Origin: Flavobacterium sp. Root901
GTDB taxonomy: Bacteria > Bacteroidota > Bacteroidia > Flavobacteriales > Flavobacteriaceae
Assembly (NCBI RefSeq): GCF_001429765.1
Contig: NZ_LMJB01000006.1
Coordinates: forward strand, 186,001 to 250,000
Direction: 5' to 3'
Length of the DNA: 64,000 bases
Shown: positions 1 through 7,166 of the stretch, piece by piece
Position numbering within the stretch: position 1 is the stretch's first letter
Layout: each line of letters begins with the position of its first letter
Program-made: the position numbers and the translations under genes
The notes under the pieces: generated by a model
The model's database searches: none
What the model was told of the DNA's origin: nothing
What the model saw: the letters and a program-made list of their open reading frames with translations, nothing else

Positions 1-3
1 AAT

Positions 4-774
4 ATGGCAAGAATTCATTTGTTCGAATTTGAAGATCAAAATTGGTTACCCGGTTTCCTAAGAAATTATATGACCGATTTTCTTCAATTCCTTTCTAATA
101 AAACTCCAATGTATAAAGGAATTGTGCCAATTATAGATAAAGGGTTAAGAGAAACCAACACCAATCAGATAATAGATCTAGGCTCTGGAGGAGGAGGAGG
201 ATTAATCTGGCTGAATAAAGAATTACGAAAAGAAAAACCCAAATTAAAAATTCTGCTGACGGATTATTTTCCGAATATTCCGGCGTTTGAACACACTCAT
301 AAACAAGCCGATAATTTCGAATTTATAAAAACCAGAGTTGACGCCAGAAATGTTCCCGAAAACCTAAACGGACTCCGGACTCAGTTTTTATCCCTGCATC
401 ATTTTAGACCCAAAGATGCACAGCAGATTCTGCAGAATGCAATTGATACCAATAGTTCCATCGCGATTTTTGAAGGGCAGGAGAGAAGCTTTCAGAGTAT
501 TTTGGCGATGATTTTTTCACCGATCACAGTTTTACTGACCACACCGTTTATAAAACCGTTTCATATCGGACGGATTATTTTTACATACCTGATTCCGATT
601 GTGCCCATTTTGATTTTGTGGGATGGCGTGGTTTCTTCTTTACGAACGTATTCTGTAGACGAAATGAATGCTCTGGTTGCTAATTTAAACAATGCAGCAA
701 ATTTTAACTGGGAAATTGGAAGAGTAAAATCTGGGTCAACTAAGATTTTGTATTTGTTGGGAACGAGGAAGTAA
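4..774 (+). CDS. class I SAM-dependent methyltransferase-like protein
   Basis: Predicted class I S-adenosylmethionine-dependent methyltransferase; substrate unknown. The glycine-rich SAM-binding motif I (IIDLGSGGGGG, residues 56-66) and an acidic residue after the next strand (LLTDYF, D87) are visible. After this Rossmann-like half come two hydrophobic stretches (about residues 165-183 and 191-206), unusual for a soluble methyltransferase and suggesting membrane association. The ATG lies at position 4, so the promoter and any upstream operon partner are outside the window and a longer N-terminus cannot be excluded. It converges on the next gene with only about 21 bp between the stops. The methyltransferase fold is fairly safe; the biological role is not known. 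Confidence 0.7.
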   Translation: MARIHLFEFEDQNWLPGFLRNYMTDFLQFLSNKTPMYKGIVPIIDKGLRETNTNQIIDLGSGGGGGLIWLNKELRKEKPKLKILLTDYFPNIPAFEHTHKQADNFEFIKTRVDARNVPENLNGLRTQFLSLHHFRPKDAQQILQNAIDTNSSIAIFEGQERSFQSILAMIFSPITVLLTTPFIKPFHIGRIIFTYLIPIVPILILWDGVVSSLRTYSVDEMNALVANLNNAANFNWEIGRVKSGSTKILYLLGTRK

Positions 775-795
775 AGTTTTAGTTTAATAAATCGA

Positions 796-1299
796 TTATT
801 TTTCAGGGTCTAAATTTTCAAAAAAATTTATAGGATCAGTAATAAAGCTGAAAGCATTTGATGTTCTTAGACTATTTACAATATCTTTTAATTCAGGTTC
901 AAAAATTTCTCCTTTTAAATCAATTAGTACAAGATCATATCTTTTGCAAAGTTCTAAAATTGATTTAAGAACATTTGTAACATTGGATGCTTTTCTCAAA
1001 TCAATTCTGAATTGAAATTCTTTTATTTGAGTTGCATCATCTGTTAAGTAAATACAGGCATCATTATCTTCGTTATTATTGCCATTGCCTTTCCAGTTTA
1101 AATAAGTTTCGTTACCCCAATCAGCTTTTGGAAGAATTAGATCCAATTCTGAAATAATAGCAGTAATACTGCCACCAAAGTTTTTCCAGAATGAATCAGT
1201 ATCTGGCAAAAATTCAGTTTTATTAGTTTCAAAAATATTGTAATTCTTATCGATTGAATTTTTTGGAACAACGATTAAGAGATATTGCCAGATTGCCAT
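796..1299 (-). CDS. hypothetical protein, 167 aa
   Basis: I do not recognise this family. The protein is acidic and soluble-looking, with no signal peptide or clear membrane segment; its N-terminus (MAIWQYLLIVVPK) looks like a buried beta strand. It lies 29 bp downstream of another minus-strand unknown (1329-1796), so the two may be cotranscribed. Small acidic proteins beside XRE regulators and other accessory genes in Flavobacterium are sometimes immunity proteins, but nothing in this sequence proves that. Confidence 0.6.
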   Translation of the reverse strand: MAIWQYLLIVVPKNSIDKNYNIFETNKTEFLPDTDSFWKNFGGSITAIISELDLILPKADWGNETYLNWKGNGNNNEDNDACIYLTDDATQIKEFQFRIDLRKASNVTNVLKSILELCKRYDLVLIDLKGEIFEPELKDIVNSLRTSNAFSFITDPINFFENLDPEK

Positions 1300-1328
1300 T
1301 TGTAATGTTTTAAACTATTGATTTTTAA

Positions 1329-1796
1329 TCACTCAAATATTCCCCAAATATATCTATCATCTACAATTGCATTTGGATTTTCGCTTACTTTCTCTAAGAA
1401 AAGGCTAAAGTTTTTGTAAGCTCTCAACTTATATATTCTTTGCTGACCCGATTGGTTTATTATTATTTTCCAAACTCTTCTGTTATTAATCATAATCATA
1501 GTCCTCCTGGCTTCGGTAATTGTTGAAAGAGGATATTTAATCAAAGGTTCATTTGGTTTTATTCGGTATAAATTATCTTCATCAAAATAAAAAACAGCAG
1601 ATTTGAATATCAAATTTTCTAAGTAAGGTTTTGGAGCTGATAATCTGTACATTGACCAGAAATCAAGACCTGTTTTTTGTTTAAATTCTATTGCTCTTTG
1701 TTCTTTATAATAATCAATCCAGGATTGAATTTTTGGATATATGAGAAGAAAAATAATAATTAATGCTAAAAAGACCAGAACAATGTTTGTGCCCAT
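1329..1796 (-). CDS. hypothetical membrane-anchored protein, 155 aa
   Basis: Unknown protein with one N-terminal transmembrane helix (about residues 4-21, rich in Val/Leu/Ile) followed by a basic, probably cytoplasmic domain of about 130 residues. The first half of that domain contains EQRAIEFKQKTGLDFWSM and the second half reads like alternating beta strands (RVWKIIINQSGQQRIYKL). This could be a small PH-like domain, but that is a guess from strand pattern. It is the likely first gene of a two-gene minus-strand unit with 796-1299. The start is the ATG complement at 1794-1796. Confidence 0.6.
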   Translation of the reverse strand: MGTNIVLVFLALIIIFLLIYPKIQSWIDYYKEQRAIEFKQKTGLDFWSMYRLSAPKPYLENLIFKSAVFYFDEDNLYRIKPNEPLIKYPLSTITEARRTMIMINNRRVWKIIINQSGQQRIYKLRAYKNFSLFLEKVSENPNAIVDDRYIWGIFE

Positions 1797-1952
1797 ATTG
1801 AGTTTTATTGTTTTTTAAATCAAACATAATAAACTTATTCAAATTTGAAAAGAAAGCCTTAGAGAAAGATAATTTATATGAATTTTGAAAAGCGTATCTT
1901 GCAAAAAAATCTTGTTTTTTACCAAAACCTATTTTCGTTTCAGAATTTTAAA

Positions 1953-1960
1953 TATCTTTG
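1953..1960 (+). promoter_or_regulatory. candidate -7 box of the XRE regulator
   Basis: TATCTTTG matches the Bacteroidota -7 consensus TAnnTTTG exactly and ends 4 nt before the ATG at 1965. With normal -7 geometry the transcript would begin at or within about 2 nt of the start codon. No good -33 TTG is seen at the usual spacing, so the call rests on the -7 box alone. Confidence 0.45.
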
Positions 1961-1964
1961 AAAT

Positions 1965-2357
1965 ATGAGTACAGCAACAAAACCAAAACATATCGGCAGA
2001 AATATAAGCCGTATCAGAGAGCTTAAAGATATGAAACAGGAAGCACTGGCGCAGGCTTTAGGAATGAGCCAGCAGGCAGTTTCTGTTCTTGAAAACAGCG
2101 AAACGGTAGACGAACAAAAACTTATAGAGATTGCAAAAGCTCTTGATGTTTCTGTTGAAGCTATTAGGAACTTTTCAGAAGAAGCGGTTTTAAATATTAT
2201 TGGAAATACTTATCACGATAATGGTATTGTAAATGCCGGACTTAATTATAATTGCACTTTTAATCCTTTAGATAAAGTTGTTGAACTTTACGAACGTTTG
2301 GTGCAAGCTGAAAAAGATAAAGTGAATTATTTGGAGAAGTTATTAAACGGGAAATAA
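1965..2357 (+). CDS. XRE-family helix-turn-helix regulator
   Basis: DNA-binding transcriptional regulator of the XRE/Cro-CI class, 130 aa. The helix-turn-helix domain covers about residues 11-67: a first helix (NISRIRELK), then the characteristic KQEALAQALGMSQQAVSVLE recognition region, then a helix typical of the family (LIEIAKALDVSVEAI). The C-terminal part ends in a charged probable coiled coil (about residues 104-130) that could support dimerisation. It is monocistronic, with a consensus -7 box 4 nt before its ATG and an intrinsic terminator at 2386-2412. Similar free-standing regulators are common in Flavobacterium; the target is unknown. It may control itself or the neighbouring accessory genes, but no operator was identified. 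Confidence 0.88.
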   Translation: MSTATKPKHIGRNISRIRELKDMKQEALAQALGMSQQAVSVLENSETVDEQKLIEIAKALDVSVEAIRNFSEEAVLNIIGNTYHDNGIVNAGLNYNCTFNPLDKVVELYERLVQAEKDKVNYLEKLLNGK

Positions 2358-2385
2358 TTCGTTTTTTGAAGATATTATTAAATTG

Positions 2386-2412
2386 AAAAGAGACCTTGAT
2401 GAGGTCTCTTTT
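2386..2412 (+). terminator. intrinsic terminator after the XRE gene
   Basis: Ten-base perfect arms AAAAGAGACC / GGTCTCTTTT with a 7-nt loop, followed on the plus strand by more T residues, 28 nt after the XRE stop codon. Confidence 0.85.
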
Positions 2413-2419
2413 TTATTCT

Positions 2420-2530
2420 TATCTGGTTCGATTGCTAACGCGAGAGTCCCGCATGTGCACGCTCCAATTGGTTTTTAAATTTCTTTGTGTTCACGAGCGA
2501 GAAGCCCGCGCCAGCAGGGGGGACAGGTGG
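2420..2530. repeat. GC-rich imperfect palindromic patch, possible dispersed element
   Basis: About 110 bp that is clearly richer in G+C than the surrounding sequence. It contains related inverted words (GCGAGAGTCCCGC near 2441 and GAGCGAGAAGCCCGCG near 2497) around an AT-rich centre. It lies between the XRE terminator and the convergent 121-aa gene. The composition and layout resemble REP-like intergenic elements of Bacteroidota, but there is no second full copy in this window. A small open frame here (2396-2578) has no coding character. Confidence 0.45.
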
Positions 2531-2896
2531 TTACTTTTGATTTCTCTTATAATAATAAGCAAATGGTTCGAAAGGTAAATTACCAATAATATTCTCTAAA
2601 AATTGAATTCCCTCTTCGGAGAGTTTTCCCACTTTTGAATATGGACCCCATTGGGAAGGTTTAATAAATTTTCCAACTACTAAAAAAGAATTATCATAAG
2701 TAACTTTAAAAGCTTTATCATTCTTATCGTTTATCTCAAAATATTCTGGTTGCATAGGGACATTTCCATTCCCATTATAATGTGTAATCATTCCACCTAT
2801 AAAATCTTGGTCGGGATTTCCTTCAAAATATACTATGTAATGAAAACCTTGTGTTAAAGCTCGATGCGTTGCTTGTAAAATTGTTCCTCTTTCCAA
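2531..2896 (-). CDS. hypothetical protein, 121 aa (TTG start)
   Basis: Unknown soluble protein. No ATG is available near the 5' end: the frame is closed by the stop of the upstream gene (TAG at 2900-2902), and the only usable initiator is the TTG at 2894-2896, so translation probably begins by coupling to the upstream gene 3 bp away. The protein looks like one compact alpha/beta domain (GFHYIVYFEGNPDQDFIGGM early, PFEPFAYYYKRNQK at the end). It is paired with the three-helix membrane protein 2900-3364, and the tight spacing suggests the two work together. Function unknown. Confidence 0.55.
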   Translation of the reverse strand: MERGTILQATHRALTQGFHYIVYFEGNPDQDFIGGMITHYNGNGNVPMQPEYFEINDKNDKAFKVTYDNSFLVVGKFIKPSQWGPYSKVGKLSEEGIQFLENIIGNLPFEPFAYYYKRNQK

Positions 2897-2899
2897 ATT

Positions 2900-3364
2900 C
2901 TAATTTTTAAAGTTAAAATAATAGATTATTGAAAATCCAATAATTGCAATTACTAAATGCAAAGCCGACATATAATTAGTTCGGTTAAAAATATCTTTAT
3001 TACTATCTGGCTTTTTGATTTCCTCATACAGGGCTTGAAAATTCTCAGCAAAAGTTTCACGCAATTTCTTTGCTCTACTTTGATGTAATTTAATAAAACT
3101 TCTTGTTTTTTGAATGTATAGAATTGCAATTATGTTTGCAACACTAAAAATTAAAGGTAAAACTATATATTTCAATTTGGAGTCAAAGGTTTCACTTATG
3201 AAAGAAAATGCGATTGTAATTGTACTCAATCCAGTTACAAATGAACTTATATAATTTTCTTGACTTTCTAATTTTCCAATTCTATCGTATTGCAAACTAT
3301 GTAAGTTTCTAAAATTCTCTTGATTTATTTTTCTATTTTCTAAATTCAATTCTTCATTTGTCAT
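2900..3364 (-). CDS. small three-helix membrane protein, 154 aa
   Basis: Integral membrane protein of unknown function. Predicted helices lie at about residues 39-57, 66-84 and 131-150, with a charged N-terminal helix (1-36) and a cytoplasmic basic linker of about 45 residues (KTRSFIKLHQSRAKKLRETF) between helices two and three. This layout, short membrane hairpin plus coiled-coil segments, recalls SLATT-type and other small membrane effectors of conflict systems, but I see no motif that assigns it to one. It overlaps no other gene and sits 3 bp upstream of the 121-aa gene, with which it is probably translationally coupled. Confidence 0.6.
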   Translation of the reverse strand: MTNEELNLENRKINQENFRNLHSLQYDRIGKLESQENYISSFVTGLSTITIAFSFISETFDSKLKYIVLPLIFSVANIIAILYIQKTRSFIKLHQSRAKKLRETFAENFQALYEEIKKPDSNKDIFNRTNYMSALHLVIAIIGFSIIYYFNFKN

Positions 3365-3372
3365 TGTTCTTG

Positions 3373-3495
3373 CTCTGTGTCGGTTTTTAATTTACTGCTA
3401 TTGTTCTATCTTGTGGCGAGGTTTGAGAATAAAGATGCGTAATTTTTCCATTAATGCCAAAAATTAATCTTGCCAAGCGGCTGTTAGGGCAAGTA
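3373..3495 (-). other. cassette-boundary-like spacer with GTTAGGGCAAG stem
   Basis: This spacer between the DUF2806 gene and the three-helix gene contains an imperfect palindrome (CTTGCC ... GGCAAG at 3470-3494) around GCGGCTGTTAGGG. On the minus strand it reads CCCTAACAGCCGCTTGGCAAG split over two motifs, which recalls the CTAAC / GTTAG core boxes of integron attC sites. The second core box at the other end is not convincing. It may just be a stem-loop. Confidence 0.25.
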
Positions 3496-3496
3496 A

Positions 3497-4468
3497 TTAT
3501 TCAATTTTAAACTCTTCTTTTACCCATTCCATAAATTTTTCATTAAACTTGGCATCAAAACTATAATCCATTACTCTTCTTAATTCCATTCCAACTTTGG
3601 TAAAACAGGTACAGTTTACTTGCTTTTCAATTTTTACAGAATCATATTGAGGTGTAATTTTATAAACTTGTTTACCTAATGTAAATGGCAAATTGAAAAA
3701 TGCTTGGGAAAAGTTTATTTGAACTCCTATTTCATTTTGTACTAGACCTGAATCTTGTAGCTCTAATATTTCTTTATAGCTTAAATCGAATTCTCGTAAT
3801 GAATTACTTGCAGGACTTTTAAAAGGCCCATGTACAAGTAATGGTGATTCTGGTAATGACAAATTCTGGTAACTTAGTCTACAAAATTTTTCAAAAATTT
3901 TGGCAGTTTCTTGGTCAAGTATAGCAAGAGTCTGTAATGTCTTTAATCCAAAACTACCAGGTTGTTTTATTTCTCCAGACAATATTTTTGAAAGTGCTAA
4001 TTGAACATCTTCATTTGATTTAGTTTCTACTATCCTTGAGAAATTTACTAACCAGTCATCATCAATTTCTTTGTCAGTGTCTTCATTTGGTGTATTTAAT
4101 TTTAAATCTTCTATTGTCTTATCAAATACCTTCTCTCTGTTTAATTGTTCCCTTAAAACTTTTGAACCATAATAGTTTACAGCACGGTTCATTAATTCAG
4201 TATCTTCTATAAAATCATCAGAAGCTTTTTCAATAATTTTTTGTCTGAATATATTTAAAGCTATAGTCTCTCCTTTTATACTTTCGGTTTTAGATTCTAA
4301 AAAGGCTACAGGTATATCAACTAGCCCCGTTATTAGTCTTCCTAATGATTTCCAAAGATTTTTTTTTATTGCTGGTGGTAAGGGTATACCGTCTAAAGTT
4401 GATAATATTGCTTCGGGTTCCATCATTGGTATTTTTTCTAAGTCTTCAGTAATTTTATCTTTGCTCAT
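3497..4468 (-). CDS. DUF2806 domain-containing protein
   Basis: Protein of 323 aa assigned to the DUF2806 family by its central signature, an acidic DDWLVNFSRIVE stretch followed by ILSGEIKQPGSFGLKTLQ and a helical LxxLDxxTAxxFxxFC continuation (about residues 146-200). The N-terminal third is helical and contains a possible amphipathic segment near residues 35-58; the C-terminal third is a mixed alpha/beta region ending in a lysine/glutamate-rich helix. The biochemical function of DUF2806 is not established. Members occur sporadically in variable regions, and the neighbours here are other accessory genes, which fits a conflict or phage-related role only as inference. Confidence 0.75.
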   Translation of the reverse strand: MSKDKITEDLEKIPMMEPEAILSTLDGIPLPPAIKKNLWKSLGRLITGLVDIPVAFLESKTESIKGETIALNIFRQKIIEKASDDFIEDTELMNRAVNYYGSKVLREQLNREKVFDKTIEDLKLNTPNEDTDKEIDDDWLVNFSRIVETKSNEDVQLALSKILSGEIKQPGSFGLKTLQTLAILDQETAKIFEKFCRLSYQNLSLPESPLLVHGPFKSPASNSLREFDLSYKEILELQDSGLVQNEIGVQINFSQAFFNLPFTLGKQVYKITPQYDSVKIEKQVNCTCFTKVGMELRRVMDYSFDAKFNEKFMEWVKEEFKIE

Positions 4469-4504
4469 ATTTTTGTTTTTTATTAGCTCTAACTCATTTA
4501 TATG

Positions 4505-4571
4505 CGAAACAAACCTTCCGCATTTACACCTCTATTTGGTTAGATAGGCGAAGGTTTGATTCGTTTTTTTT
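4505..4571 (+). repeat. orphan hairpin with T-run upstream of the DUF2806 gene
   Basis: Imperfect arms at 4505-4521 and 4548-4563 (core AAACCTTC / GAAGGTTT) followed on the plus strand by eight T residues. It has the form of an intrinsic terminator reading rightward, yet no plus-strand gene lies before it, because the genes on both sides run leftward. It may be the remnant of a removed gene or a mobile-element end. Confidence 0.4.
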
Positions 4572-4735
4572 CTTTGCTTTTCAAATAAATAGTTTTTTTT
4601 CTTACTATACTTTTAGACTTGATGGAGAAAAAATGTTTTTTAGAAGAAAAGAAATCTAAAAAATATTTAAGAAAAAATAATTGAATAAAAAACGACTGAA
4701 ATAAATCCCAATCGTTTTTATATTATAAAAATAAT

Positions 4736-4855
4736 TTACCCCAAGAAAGCCTTCAACTCCTCATAAGTCCCAATCTTTACACTAACTTTCTCCTCATTAA
4801 TAACACTCTCAATTTGAGTAGGAATCTGAAGATTAATTCTCGCTTGTGGCTCTTT
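4736..4855 (-). pseudogene. duplicated 3' tail of thrC (remnant)
   Basis: Read on the minus strand, this stretch encodes a C-terminal fragment (QIESVINEEKVSVKIG then TYEELKAFLG and a stop) that matches the last roughly 38 residues of the intact threonine synthase at 5648-6937. By hand, about 10 of roughly 95 aligned bases differ; the first 60 bases differ at only two positions. The similarity stops abruptly near 4850. It forms a direct repeat with the real thrC end about 910 bp away and brackets the AlkB-like gene, so it marks an insertion or recombination event at the thrC 3' end. The remaining 4469-4735 and 4856-4952 sequence contains no supported gene. Confidence 0.85.
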
Positions 4856-4952
4856 TTAAAATTATAAAAATCAAGCAATCTTTATATTCACCAACGATGT
4901 ACTCACAACAGTATGAGGATCAGTAGGTAGAATTGAAATTAGAATTTATAAA

Positions 4953-5489
4953 TTAGCCTTTTATTTTTCTAAAGGTTATACTTATTCTTTCGTTATTTTC
5001 CTGAGATGAAGATAAAATTGCATGCAGCCAGTCATTTTGAAAATTTTGAGTCATGTATATTAAACTTTGCGACTGAAGTTCCACTTCAAAAGAAATAGAT
5101 TTGTCTTTTTTGTTTTTGAATTTCATTATACGATTTGAACCAAGCGAAAAAATTGCAATTCCGGTATTTTCATATAGAATATCTATTTGATCAGAATGGA
5201 AGCCCATTTTAGAATCGCTTTTGTAGTAATAATTTATTAAACAATTATTTGGATCAAAGTAAATACGTTCTTCTACTATTTTAGCCAATTCAGATATATA
5301 TGCAGGAAACTTCTTTTCAGCATATGTCATATTGTTATAATTATATGGTTTCCCATAACTAGCTGTTTTTCTTGCAGCCATTGAATCATCCCATTCCGTA
5401 TTATTTGCTATTTCATGAAACATTAATGGATCTATAGAATCAATCTTTTCTATAAAAATTAAGTCTTCAGCCAGGTCTTTTAAATTCAT
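4953..5489 (-). CDS. AlkB-like 2-oxoglutarate/Fe(II)-dependent dioxygenase
   Basis: Predicted oxidative nucleic-acid dealkylase of the AlkB superfamily (178 aa, slightly shorter than E. coli AlkB). The iron triad is visible: H98 and D100 in MGFHSDQ and H156 in NDWLHAI. The 2-oxoglutarate/substrate arginines are R168 and R174 in NERISITFR, and the upstream NYYYKSDSKMGFHSD strand is typical of the fold. AlkB enzymes use O2 and 2-oxoglutarate to remove methyl or other small alkyl groups from bases; the exact substrate cannot be read from sequence. The gene lies between two copies of the thrC tail, which suggests it arrived as an insertion. It is probably monocistronic and cytoplasmic. Confidence 0.85.
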   Translation of the reverse strand: MNLKDLAEDLIFIEKIDSIDPLMFHEIANNTEWDDSMAARKTASYGKPYNYNNMTYAEKKFPAYISELAKIVEERIYFDPNNCLINYYYKSDSKMGFHSDQIDILYENTGIAIFSLGSNRIMKFKNKKDKSISFEVELQSQSLIYMTQNFQNDWLHAILSSSQENNERISITFRKIKG

Positions 5490-5573
5490 TTTATATCGTT
5501 TTAATCAAATTTATAAATATTGATCCTAATTCATCAACTTATAAATTTCCCTAAATGTAATAAAATTAATAAA

Positions 5574-5622
5574 TAAAAAAAGCTACAAGATCACAAGAAG
5601 AAAATCTTGAAATTTGCAGCTT
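5574..5622 (-). terminator. candidate terminator after thrC
   Basis: On the minus strand, AAGCT ... CAAGAT pairs with ATCTTG ... AGCTT and is followed by a run of seven T. The stem is interrupted by an asymmetric internal loop, so this is a moderate call. It lies 26 nt after the thrC stop. Confidence 0.45.
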
Positions 5623-5647
5623 ATAGAATTTTATTTAGAAATTAATA

Positions 5648-6937
5648 TCAGCCCAAAAAAGCCTTCAACTCCTCATAACTCCCAATCTTCACACTAACTT
5701 TCTCCTCATTAATAACACTCTCAATCTGTGCCGGAATCGGAAGCGTAATTCCCAGCGCTGGTTCAACAACATCTAAGAATTTAATTGGGTGAGCGGTTTC
5801 TAAGAAAATACCAATGGCGTTAGGATATTTTTCAAGTTCTTTTTTGAGACCTAAATACCCAACCGCGCCGTGAGGTTCTGCGATGTAACCGTCGGTGTTA
5901 TAAATTTTCTTTAGAGCTTCCAGCGTTTCTTCATCGGTATAGCTATAAGAAGAGAAATCTTTTTCAAAAGCCTTTAAATCATTATTGTATAATTCCTGAA
6001 TCCTGATAAAGTTACTTGGGTTTCCAACATCCATTGCGTTAGAAATCGTTGCTTTAGAAGGTTTCGGGTCGTATTTTCCGTTTGCTAAGAATCTTGGCAC
6101 TGTGTCGTTTACGTTTGTAGAAGCCACGAAATGTTCAATTGGTAAACCTAATCTCTTTGCCATAATTCCGGCGCAGATATTCCCGAAGTTTCCGCTTGGG
6201 CAAGAGAAAACCAATGGTTTGTTTTGGTTTTTCAATGCTTTGTAAGCAAAGAAGAAATAAAACATTTGTGGTAACCAACGCGCAATATTAATAGAATTCG
6301 CCGAAGTCAGGTTCTTATGCGCTAAAGTTTCATCCAAAAATGCTTTTTTCACCATATCCTGACAATCATCAAAAACACCGTCAACTTCAAGAGCTTTAAT
6401 ATTCTGCCCTAAAGTCGTCAATTGTTTTTCCTGAATATCACTCACTTTTCCAGACGGATATAAAATCACAACATCAACACCGTCAACACCTAAAAATCCG
6501 CTTGCAACTGCTCCGCCTGTATCGCCGGAAGTTGCAACTAAAACGGTATTTTTAGCGTCTTTTTTATCTTTATTGAAATAACCCAGACAACGTGACATAA
6601 ATCGCGCTCCAACGTCTTTAAACGCCATTGTAGGGCCGTGAAATAATTCTAGCGAATAAATTCCGTCTTCGACTCTCACCACCGGAAAATCAAAAACCAA
6701 AGTATCAGCAATGATTTCTTTCAATTTTGCTTCCGGAATTTCATCGCCCACAAATTGTTTAATTGCTTCATACGCCATTTCTTCGTGGCTTAAACTTTCG
6801 ATTTTATCAAAAAATGAAGGATCAAGAGGTGTAATATTTTCCGGGAAATATAATCCTTTGTCACTCGCTAATCCTTGTATTACAGCTTCCTGAAAAGAAA
6901 CTTTTGGGGCATTATGGTTTAAACTGTAGTAATTCAT
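5648..6937 (-). CDS. thrC: threonine synthase
   Basis: Pyridoxal-phosphate enzyme that converts O-phosphohomoserine to L-threonine, the last step of threonine synthesis (429 aa). The PLP-binding lysine is K107 in HGPTMAFKDVGARF; the phosphate-binding loop (SGDTGGAVASGF, about 136-147) and the N-terminal family start (MNYYSLNHNAP) are present. It is the last gene of the minus-strand thr operon, separated from the 155-aa unknown gene by 435 bp of repeats rather than by the usual short gap. Its last 38 codons are duplicated at 4736-4855 beyond the AlkB-like gene. A run of 7-bp repeats lies directly upstream of its ATG. Confidence 0.96.
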   Translation of the reverse strand: MNYYSLNHNAPKVSFQEAVIQGLASDKGLYFPENITPLDPSFFDKIESLSHEEMAYEAIKQFVGDEIPEAKLKEIIADTLVFDFPVVRVEDGIYSLELFHGPTMAFKDVGARFMSRCLGYFNKDKKDAKNTVLVATSGDTGGAVASGFLGVDGVDVVILYPSGKVSDIQEKQLTTLGQNIKALEVDGVFDDCQDMVKKAFLDETLAHKNLTSANSINIARWLPQMFYFFFAYKALKNQNKPLVFSCPSGNFGNICAGIMAKRLGLPIEHFVASTNVNDTVPRFLANGKYDPKPSKATISNAMDVGNPSNFIRIQELYNNDLKAFEKDFSSYSYTDEETLEALKKIYNTDGYIAEPHGAVGYLGLKKELEKYPNAIGIFLETAHPIKFLDVVEPALGITLPIPAQIESVINEEKVSVKIGSYEELKAFLG

Positions 6938-6942
6938 TATTT

Positions 6943-6973
6943 TAGATTTTTGATTTTAGATTTTAGATTTTCA
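6943..6973. repeat. degenerate 7-bp tandem repeat in the thrC 5' region
   Basis: Roughly four copies of a TTTAGAT-like 7-mer begin 6 bp upstream of the thrC ATG. The same 7-mer, in the opposite orientation, forms a perfect six-copy array after pyrE (46391-46432). Confidence 0.7.
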
Positions 6974-7006
6974 TTCTTTGTCTAAAATTTAATGGTTGTT
7001 TTTTGT

Positions 7007-7072
7007 TTAACCGCAAAGAGCGCAAAGGATTTGTTTCTTTTGAAAACGCAGAGAACGCAAAGCTTTGCGGTA
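7007..7072. repeat. cgcaaag-word repeat
   Basis: Repeated AACCGCAAAGAGCGCAAAG / AACGCAGAGAACGCAAAG words, followed by GCTTTGCGG, form a weak quasi-palindrome. Related words recur at 34060-34100, 49644-49720 and 53759-53875. Confidence 0.6.
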
Positions 7073-7105
7073 CTATTTTTATTTCAATAATTATTTAAGC
7101 GCATT

Positions 7106-7160
7106 TTTTGTCATTTCGACGTAAGGAGAAATCGCACTCGTGATTCCTCACAGTAATTCG
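7106..7160. repeat. truncated copy of the 100-bp palindromic element
   Basis: This carries the left arm (TTTGTCATTTCGACG then AAGGAGAAATC) of the element found complete at 7167-7272, but lacks a matching right arm. It directly precedes the complete copy. Confidence 0.7.
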
Positions 7161-7166
7161 GCAATC

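Noticed and set aside
2396-2578. 60-codon open frame on the plus strand
   Set aside because: It runs through the XRE terminator and the GC-rich palindromic patch and has no coding character.
4856-4940. Remnant of a second gene C-terminus (ILPTDPHTVVSTSLVNIK on the minus strand)
   Set aside because: A frame of about 24 codons closed by stops with no start and no recognised family; noted but not annotated.
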